DNA from: Streptomyces sp. R302 | GTDB taxonomy: Bacteria > Actinomycetota > Actinomycetes > Streptomycetales > Streptomycetaceae | Assembly (NCBI RefSeq): GCF_012927245.1 | Contig: NZ_JABBGE010000006.1 | Span: 124,001 to 188,000 of the forward strand | Length of the DNA: 64,000 nucleotides | Direction of reading: 5' to 3' | Shown: positions 58,533 to 64,000 of the stretch, piece by piece | Numbering within the stretch: the stretch's first letter is position 1 | Layout of the letters: each line of letters starts with the position of its first letter | Notes under the pieces: generated by a model | Databases searched by the model: none | The model's input: the letters and a program-made list of their open reading frames with translations, nothing else | Told to the model about the DNA's origin: nothing | Made by a program: the position numbers and the translations under genes

Positions 58533-60301
58533 CGGCGCGCCTCCTGGGCGGGTACGGAAGCGGTGAAGCTCCCCCGGACTTCGTCCGGGGGGACCCCCAT
58601 CTCGCTTCGCTCGGGCAGGTGCAGCAGGGCGAGGGTGGCGGCGGTGCCGGGCGGGACGCTGCGCGGGGTGGCGAGCGAGACGAGGACCATGGTGAGGAAG
58701 CCGAGGGGGACGGACCAGACGGCGGGCCAGGCCATCAGGGTGTGCGGCCAGCCGTCCGGGGCGAGCCCGGCGCGGGTCGCCATCACGGCGGCGAGCGCGG
58801 AGCCGCCGCCGAGGAGGAGCCCGGCGGAGGCGCCGGGCGGGGTGAGCCGCCGCCACCAGATGCCGAGGACGAGGAGCGGGCAGAAGGAGGAGGCGGAGAC
58901 GGCGAAGGCGAGGCCGACGGCGTCGGCGACCGGCACCTTGGAGGCGGCGACGCCGACGGCCAGCGGGACGGCGGTGGCGAGCGGCGTCGCGAGCCGGAAG
59001 TGCCGGACCGCGCGGGAGGGCAGCACGTCCTGGGCGAGGACGCCGGCGACGGACATGGTGAGCCCCGAGGCGGTGGACAGGAAGGCGGCGAAGGCGCCGC
59101 CGGCGAGGAAGGCCCCGAGGACGTCGCCGAGCGCGCCGCCGAGGATCCGGTCGGGCAGGACGAGCACGGCGGCGTCGGCCGAGCCGGTGAGGGCGAGCTC
59201 GGGGGCGTAGATCCGGCCGAGCGCCCCGTACAGCGCGGGCAGCAGGTAGAAGCCGCCGATGAGGACGAGGACGACGAGGGTGGTGCGGCGGGCGGCCCGT
59301 CCGTTCGGGCTGGTGTAGAAGCGGACGGCGACGTGCGGCAGGCCCATGGTGCCGAGGAAGGTCGCGAGGATCAGCCCGTACGTGGCGTACAGCTGGTGCC
59401 CGTCACGGCCGCCGGCCAGGGGCTGGGACCAGCCGAGGGGGTCGGCGCCGTCGGTGCGGCGCTCGGGGACCGGGGCGCCGGGCGGGAGGGCGAGGACGGT
59501 GCCGCCGTCCACGCGGTGGGTGCCCGGCGGGAGGGTGACCGGCCGCTCCTCGTACCGGACGGCGTCGACGGTGCCGGTGACGGTGAGGGTCAGCGGGGCG
59601 TCGAGCCCGATGCGTACGGTGTCGGCGACCCGGACGACGGTGTGCTCGCGGAGCACGGCGGGCGCGTCGAAGCGGGCCCGGGGCGCGCCGTCGCCGTGCC
59701 AGGCGGCGACCAGGAAGAACGCCGGGACCAGCAGGGCGGTCAGTTTCAGCCAGTACTGGAAGGCCTGGACGAAGGTGATGCTGCGCATGCCGCCGGCGGC
59801 GACCGTGCAGGTGACGACGAGGGCGACGAGGAGGCCGCCGAACCAGTCGGGGGCGCCGGTGAGGATCTCCAGGGTGAGCCCGGCGCCCTGGAGCTGCGGC
59901 AGCAGGTACAGCCAGCCGATGCCCACGACGAAGAGGCTGGCGAGCCGTCTGACCTGCGGGGACTCCAGGCGGGCCTCGGCGAAGTCGGAGAGTGTGTACG
60001 CGCCGGAGCGGCGCAGCGGGGCGGCGACGAGGACGAGGAGCACCAGGTAGCCGGCGGTGTAGCCGACCGGGTACCAGAGCATGGCCGGGCCCTGCACGAG
60101 GACGAGTCCCGCGATGCCGAGGAAGGAGGCGGCGGAGAGGTACTCGCCGCTGATGGCGGCGGCGTTGAGCCGGGGCCCTGCGGTGCGGGAGGCCACGTAG
60201 AAGTCGGAGGTGGTGCGGGAGACGCGCAGGCCGAGGGCGCCGATGAGAACGGTGGCGAGGACGACGGCGGTGACGGCGGCGACCGCGTAGGTCTGGTTCA
60301 T
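58529..60301 (-). CDS. Sodium:solute symporter, cation/acetate (ActP/MctC-like)
   Basis: 590 residues, about 13 membrane helices. SSS-family landmarks include TSDFYVASRTAGPRLNAAAISGEYLSAASFLGIAG, WYPVGYTAGYLVLLVL, GGMRSITFVQAFQYWLKL, GTMGLPHVAVRFYTSPNG and AFLSTASGLTMSVAGVLAQDV. These fit monocarboxylate/acetate symporters. An unusual ~75-residue beta-type extramembrane insert (RFDAPAVLREHTVVRV to PPGAPVPERRTDGADP) sits between helices, as in actinobacterial MctC proteins. Operon order is lytTR regulator - DUF485 - symporter - kinase, implying control of organic-acid uptake. Confidence 0.92.
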   Translation of the reverse strand: MNQTYAVAAVTAVVLATVLIGALGLRVSRTTSDFYVASRTAGPRLNAAAISGEYLSAASFLGIAGLVLVQGPAMLWYPVGYTAGYLVLLVLVAAPLRRSGAYTLSDFAEARLESPQVRRLASLFVVGIGWLYLLPQLQGAGLTLEILTGAPDWFGGLLVALVVTCTVAAGGMRSITFVQAFQYWLKLTALLVPAFFLVAAWHGDGAPRARFDAPAVLREHTVVRVADTVRIGLDAPLTLTVTGTVDAVRYEERPVTLPPGTHRVDGGTVLALPPGAPVPERRTDGADPLGWSQPLAGGRDGHQLYATYGLILATFLGTMGLPHVAVRFYTSPNGRAARRTTLVVLVLIGGFYLLPALYGALGRIYAPELALTGSADAAVLVLPDRILGGALGDVLGAFLAGGAFAAFLSTASGLTMSVAGVLAQDVLPSRAVRHFRLATPLATAVPLAVGVAASKVPVADAVGLAFAVSASSFCPLLVLGIWWRRLTPPGASAGLLLGGGSALAAVMATRAGLAPDGWPHTLMAWPAVWSVPLGFLTMVLVSLATPRSVPPGTAATLALLHLPERSEMGVPPDEVRGSFTASVPAQEARR

Positions 60302-60320
60302 GCGGGGCGGTCCACCGGCC

Positions 60321-60704
60321 TCAGCGCTCGACGAGGCCGGTGAAGTCGCGCTCGTTGCGCTCGGCCCTGCGGACGTACCAGTGGGCGACCGCCCAGACCA
60401 CCGGGTAGACGCCGACGCCGAGCACGGCCCACACCAGGGCCTCGGGGGCGGGCAGCGCGAGCACCAGCGGCAGGGTGCCGACGAGGAGGGCGAGCGCGCC
60501 GAGCGCGGTGAGCGCGGCGCGGAGCTGGCTGCGCATCAGGGAGCGCACGTAGGTGTGGCCGAGGGTGGTCTGCTCGTCGATCTCGGAGCGGGCCGGCGGG
60601 TGCGGCGCCCGGGGCCGCAGCCGGGGCGCGGGCCGGTCGCCGAGGGCGGAGGCGTAGGTGACGGTCTCGCGCCGGGGCCGGCGCGGCTGGGGGTGCTCCG
60701 GCAT
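60321..60704 (-). CDS. DUF485-family small membrane protein
   Basis: 127 residues. A basic, Pro-rich N-terminus is followed by DEQTTLGHTYVRSLMRSQLR and two helices (AALTALGALALLVGTLPLVLAL, LVWAVLGVGVYPVVWAVAHWYV), then RRAERNERDFTGLVER. DUF485 proteins almost always accompany ActP-type symporters and probably act as accessory subunits. Here the gene lies directly upstream of the symporter (19 bp). Confidence 0.85.
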   Translation of the reverse strand: MPEHPQPRRPRRETVTYASALGDRPAPRLRPRAPHPPARSEIDEQTTLGHTYVRSLMRSQLRAALTALGALALLVGTLPLVLALPAPEALVWAVLGVGVYPVVWAVAHWYVRRAERNERDFTGLVER

Positions 60705-60780
60705 CGGCGTCGCTCTCTGACGGGCGGGTGGGCCCGTGGAGTGTAGGCAGACGGGGCCGGGCGCCGGAAGGGGTTTCCGG

Positions 60781-61533
60781 TCAGCCGCCGGCCCGGCGCA
60801 TCAGCAGGTCACGGAGGTGGCGGGCGTGCCGGCGGCTGACGGCGAGGTCGGTGGCGCCGACCCGGACGGAGGTGGCGCCGCCGTCGAGGCGGAGCTCGTC
60901 GACGCGGCCGAGGGCGACGAGGTGGGAGCGGTGGATGCGGACGAAGCCGCGGTCGGCCCAGCGCTCCTCCAGGGTGGAGAGGGGGATGCGGACGAGGTGG
61001 CTGCCCTGGTCGGTGTGGAGGCGGGCGTAGTCGCCGTGGGCCTCGACATAGGCGATGTCGTCGACGGAGACGAAGCGGGTGACGCCGCCGAGTTCGACCG
61101 GGACCTGCTCGGGCGCGGGGGCCGGGGCGGGCGCGGCACCGGCGTGGACCAGCTCGTGGACCCGCCGCACGGCCTCCGCGAGCCGCTCGCGCCGGACCGG
61201 CTTGAGCACGTAGTCGACGGCCTTGAGGTCGAAGGCCTGGAGGGCGAAGCCCTCGTGGGCGGTGACGAAGACGACGAGCGGCGGCCGGGCGAAGCCGGCG
61301 AGCAGCCGGGCCACGTCGAGCCCGGTGAGCCCCGGCATGTGGATGTCGAGGAAGACGACGTCGACGGTCTCCTCGCCGTCCGGGCCCGAGTCGAGCGCGC
61401 GTCCGATCCTGCGGAGCGCGGCCGTGGCGTCCCCTGCGCCCTCGGCGGTCCTGACCCGGGGGTCGGCGCGCAGCAGGTAGAGCAGCTCCCCCAGGGCGGG
61501 TTCCTCGTCGTCGACGGCCAGTACGCGCAGCAT
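60781..61533 (-). CDS. LytTR-family response regulator
   Basis: 250 residues. Receiver domain with LAVDDEEPALGELLYLL (acidic pair), phospho-Asp in VVFLDIHMPGLTGLDVA, Thr in VVFVTAHEGFAL and Lys in DYVLKPVRRE. A Pro-Ala linker leads to the LytTR DNA-binding domain (VSVDDIAYVEAHGDYARLHTDQGSHLVRIPLSTLEERW, FVRIHRSHLVALGRVDEL). Partner of the LytS-type kinase; first gene of the transporter operon, which it presumably regulates. Confidence 0.93.
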   Translation of the reverse strand: MLRVLAVDDEEPALGELLYLLRADPRVRTAEGAGDATAALRRIGRALDSGPDGEETVDVVFLDIHMPGLTGLDVARLLAGFARPPLVVFVTAHEGFALQAFDLKAVDYVLKPVRRERLAEAVRRVHELVHAGAAPAPAPAPEQVPVELGGVTRFVSVDDIAYVEAHGDYARLHTDQGSHLVRIPLSTLEERWADRGFVRIHRSHLVALGRVDELRLDGGATSVRVGATDLAVSRRHARHLRDLLMRRAGG

Positions 61534-61543
61534 GCGCGGGAGC

Positions 61544-62416
61544 CTACTTGAGCAGCCGGGACATGCGGCGGTCGGCGAGGATCTTGCCGCCGGTCTGGCA
61601 GGTGGGGCAGTACTGGAGGGAGGAGTCGGCGAAGCTGACCTCGCGGATGGTGTCGCCGCAGACGGGGCAGGGTTCGCCGGTGCGGCCGTGGACGCGCAGG
61701 CCGCTCTTCTTCTCGGCCTTCAGCTTGCCGGCGGCGAGGCCGTGGGAGCGGGCGACGGCGTCGTGGAGGGTGGTCCGCAGGGCGTCGTAGAGGATGGCGA
61801 CGTCGTCGGGGGCGAGGGTGGCGGTGGGCTTGAACGGGGACATCCGCGCGGCGTGCAGGATCTCGTCGCTGTAGGCGTTGCCGATGCCGGCGATCAGGCT
61901 CTGGTCGCGCAGGGCGCCCTTGATCTGGCGGCGTTCGCCGGTGAGGAGGGCGGCGAGGTCCTCGGGGCCGAAGTCGTCGGCGAGCGGGTCGGGGCCGAGG
62001 CGGGCGACGCCGGGGACCTCGTGCGGGTCGTGGACGAGGTGGACCGCGAGGCGTTTGGTGGTGCCGGCCTCGGTGAGGTCGAAGCCGTCGCCGCCGGTGA
62101 GCGCGGCCCGCAGTGCGAGCGGCCCCCTCCCGGGCTTCGGCGGCCCCGAGGGCAGCGGATCCTGCCAGCGCAGCCAGCCGGCCCGGGCGAGGTGGACGAC
62201 CAGGTGGAGCGGCCCGTCGCCGGTGGCGGCGGTGATGTCCAGCCACTTGCCGTGCCGGCCGACGCCGGTGACCGTGGCGCCGTCGAGCACGCCGAGCGGC
62301 GGGTCGTACGTCTTCAGGACGCTGATCGCGACCGGCAGCACCCGGGCGAACTCCTTCCCGACCAGGTGCTCGCCGAGGAACTCGCGGAGCGCTTCCACCT
62401 CGGGCAGTTCGGGCAT
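61544..62416 (-). CDS. Fpg/Nei-family DNA glycosylase / AP lyase
   Basis: 290 residues beginning MPELPEVEAL: Pro2 and Glu3 are the catalytic residues of the family after Met removal. The H2TH helix region (DQSLIAGIGNAYSDEILHAARMSPF) and the C-terminal zinc finger (CPVCGDTIREV, YCPTCQTGGK) are intact, and a Lys in the Fpg/Nei loop (GKWLDI) is present. Removes oxidised bases and nicks the abasic site. Closest to streptomycete Nei-like formamidopyrimidine glycosylases. ATG 62416 is dictated by the obligatory Met-Pro-Glu start. Confidence 0.93.
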   Translation of the reverse strand: MPELPEVEALREFLGEHLVGKEFARVLPVAISVLKTYDPPLGVLDGATVTGVGRHGKWLDITAATGDGPLHLVVHLARAGWLRWQDPLPSGPPKPGRGPLALRAALTGGDGFDLTEAGTTKRLAVHLVHDPHEVPGVARLGPDPLADDFGPEDLAALLTGERRQIKGALRDQSLIAGIGNAYSDEILHAARMSPFKPTATLAPDDVAILYDALRTTLHDAVARSHGLAAGKLKAEKKSGLRVHGRTGEPCPVCGDTIREVSFADSSLQYCPTCQTGGKILADRRMSRLLK

Positions 62417-62475
62417 GGCACCACCCTGCCGCACGGGGACGGGGGCCGCGCGGCGGGGCGGAAGCGGGTTTCCGG

Positions 62476-64000
62476 TCAGTCCGTGACGGCGAATTCGCAC
62501 CAGACGCATTTGCCGCCGCCCCGGGACTCGACTCCCCAGCTGTCGGAGAGCTGGTCGACGAGGAGGAGGCCGCGGCCGGAGACGCCGGCCTCGCCGGCCT
62601 CGCGGCGGCGGGGCAGGGCGCTGGAGCGGTCCTCGACCTCGACGCGCAGCCGCCGTGCGGCGGCGCCGGGCAGGATCCGCAGGGTGATGATGGCGCCGCC
62701 GTCGGTGTGCATCAGCGCGTTGGTCATCAGCTCGTCGGCGACGAGTTCGATCTCGTCGGCGCGGGAGCCGGCGCCCCAGGCGCGGACGGCGGCCCGGATC
62801 ATGTGGCGGGCGGCGCTGAGGGCCTCGGGATCGCTCTGGGCGACGTGCTGGCGGAAGCGGCCGCCGCCGGGCGCGTACGCGCCGAGGCGGCGCAGCAGCA
62901 GGATGGCGACGTCGTCCTCGCCGCCGCGGTCGGCGACGACGTCGCAGAGCAGGTCGGCGAGCTGCTGGAGGTCGGAGGGGCCGCGCCGGACGAGGGAGGA
63001 GAGCCATTCGAGGCCCTCGTCGAGGTCGGCGCCGGGCTTCTCGACGAGCCCGTCGGTGTAGAGCATCAGGGTCTGGCCGGGGTCGAGCTCCAGGGTGGTG
63101 ACGGGGTAGTCGAGCCGGCCGAACTCGGCGGAGAGGCCGAGCGGGAGCCCGCCCTCGACGGGGACCCGGCGGGAGGAGCCGTCGGGCTCGCGGACCATCG
63201 GGTCGACGTGCCCGGCGCGGACGACCTGGACGACGCCGGTGGCCGGGTCGGCCTCGGCGTAGGTGCAGGTGGCGAAGCGTTCGGTGTCGAGTTCGTGGAG
63301 GAAGACGGAGGCCCGGGCCATGACGGTGGCGGGGGTGTGGCCCTCGGCGGCGTAGGCGCGCAGCACGATCCGCAGCTGGCCCATGACGGCGGCGGCGTGG
63401 GTGTCGTGGCCCTGGACGTCGCCGATGACGGCGCCGACCCGGCCGCCGGGGAGCGGGATGACGTCGTACCAGTCGCCGCCGATGTCCCGGCCGAGGCGGG
63501 CTGCGCGGTAGCGGACGGCTATCTGGGCGCCGGGCACGTCGGGGATCCGGCGGGGCAGCATCGCCTGCTGGAGCCCTTCGGCGAGGTCGTGCTCCTGCTC
63601 GTACAGCATGGCCCGCTGGAGGCTCTGGGCGATGCTGCTGCCGAGGGCGACGAGGAGGGTCCGTTCGTCCTCGTTGAAGCCGGTGCGGTCGCTGTAGAGC
63701 AGGCCGAGGGCGCCGATGGGGCGGGCCTGGGCGATGAGCGGGAGGTAGGCGGCGGCGGTGATGCCGAGGCCGCTGATGTGCGGCCAGAGGACGGGGAAGG
63801 AGGCGGCGAAGTCCTCGGCGGTGTCGATGAAGCGGGGCCGGAGGGTGCGGATGACCTCGCTCATCGGGTAGGGCTCGTCCACCCGGGTGAAGCGGGTGCC
63901 GGGGACGAAGGCGCCCGCGGGCCCTTCGGCGACGAGGTGGATGCGGCCGGCCTCCAGGAGCCCCATGACGAGGCTGGCGGCGCCGAAGTGCTCCAGGGCG
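62476..64000 (-). CDS. GAF-SpoIIE (PP2C) phosphatase with C-terminal HATPase domain (5' truncated)
   Basis: Runs off the right edge; 508 codons visible. GAF domain (RFIDTAEDFAASFPVLWPHISGLGITAAAYLPLIA to GSSIAQSLQRAML). PP2C/SpoIIE domain with AQIAVRYRAARLGRDIGGDWYDVIPLPGGRVGAVIGDVQGHDTHAAAVMGQLR, GHVDPMV and MLYTDGLVE (metal-binding Asp residues intact). The anti-sigma-type HATPase has ELVADELMTNALMHTDGGAIITLR and SGRGLLLVDQLSDSWGVE. Such multidomain proteins set partner-switching networks that control sigma factors. More sensor (PAS/GAF) sequence probably lies beyond the window. Confidence 0.9.
   Translation of the reverse strand, partial: ALEHFGAASLVMGLLEAGRIHLVAEGPAGAFVPGTRFTRVDEPYPMSEVIRTLRPRFIDTAEDFAASFPVLWPHISGLGITAAAYLPLIAQARPIGALGLLYSDRTGFNEDERTLLVALGSSIAQSLQRAMLYEQEHDLAEGLQQAMLPRRIPDVPGAQIAVRYRAARLGRDIGGDWYDVIPLPGGRVGAVIGDVQGHDTHAAAVMGQLRIVLRAYAAEGHTPATVMARASVFLHELDTERFATCTYAEADPATGVVQVVRAGHVDPMVREPDGSSRRVPVEGGLPLGLSAEFGRLDYPVTTLELDPGQTLMLYTDGLVEKPGADLDEGLEWLSSLVRRGPSDLQQLADLLCDVVADRGGEDDVAILLLRRLGAYAPGGGRFRQHVAQSDPEALSAARHMIRAAVRAWGAGSRADEIELVADELMTNALMHTDGGAIITLRILPGAAARRLRVEVEDRSSALPRRREAGEAGVSGRGLLLVDQLSDSWGVESRGGGKCVWCEFAVTD

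Overview
This is a high-GC actinobacterial chromosome segment, almost certainly Streptomyces. Codon use is strongly G/C-ending, many start codons are GTG, stop/start overlaps of the GTGA/ATGA type are common, and the gene set is typical of the genus (egtABCD ergothioneine operon, RmdA-type GGDEF-EAL protein, class F sortase, DUF4239, dodecin). No tRNA or rRNA gene was seen. The gene order trx - egt - sdh - rmdA resembles my memory of one S. coelicolor chromosomal region; that is recall, not a computed match.

Layout. 1-4.1 kb: amidohydrolase and NCS1 permease under a divergent TetR regulator. 4.1-9.5 kb: a decayed DEDDh exonuclease coupled to a flavin disulfide reductase, thioredoxin, a thiolase and two small unknown genes. 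9.5-12 kb: LacI regulator and divergent MFS transporter with twin operators. 12-14.3 kb: NfeD-like and flotillin proteins. 14.4-20.1 kb: PARG-like protein, then the translationally coupled egtABCD operon. 20-21.8 kb: olsBA-type ornithine-lipid genes. 22-28.7 kb: orphan sugar-binding lipoprotein with a dre-like operator, dodecin, HAD phosphatase, LLM oxidoreductase, UvrA-like ATPase and DUF5701. 28.9-33.4 kb: sdhCAB with a divergent LysR gene. 33.4-34.5 kb: a graveyard of two pseudogenes. 34.6-42.9 kb: rmdA and a methyltransferase, then a cell-surface block (proline-rich protein, DUF4239, two small anchored proteins, sortase, polysaccharide deacetylase).

43.0-53.1 kb is an integrated element of about 10 kb with visibly lower GC. 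Its right end carries xis and a tyrosine integrase. A leftward operon encodes a ribbon-helix-helix regulator, a P4/D5-type SF3 helicase and three small unknowns, driven by a recognisable promoter with an operator at the start site. Behind this promoter lies an iteron cluster framed by an 18-bp inverted repeat (candidate origin). A uracil-DNA-glycosylase-like gene, an XRE-TPR regulator and several small Cys-rich proteins make up the rest. No FtsK/Tra, Spd or capsid gene is present, so it looks like a replicating but transfer-deficient element or satellite.

53.1-64 kb returns to the chromosome: a universal-stress-protein remnant, CapA-like lipoprotein, ECF sigma factor, PaaI-like thioesterase, DUF6069-like membrane protein, a four-gene operon (LytTR regulator, DUF485, solute:sodium symporter, LytS-type kinase), a Nei/Fpg glycosylase and a SpoIIE-type phosphatase running off the end.

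The least expected content is repetitive DNA. (i) A dispersed family of short heptamer-phased palindromes (GGATnnnGGATCC) sits in gene ends and within coding sequence, is spelled in rare AT-rich codons, and in one gene coincides with the loss of a catalytic residue. (ii) Three unrelated tandem arrays occur in intergenic gaps: 19 x 11 bp before egtA, 7 x 37 bp before the LLM gene, and 5 x 32 bp after sdhB.
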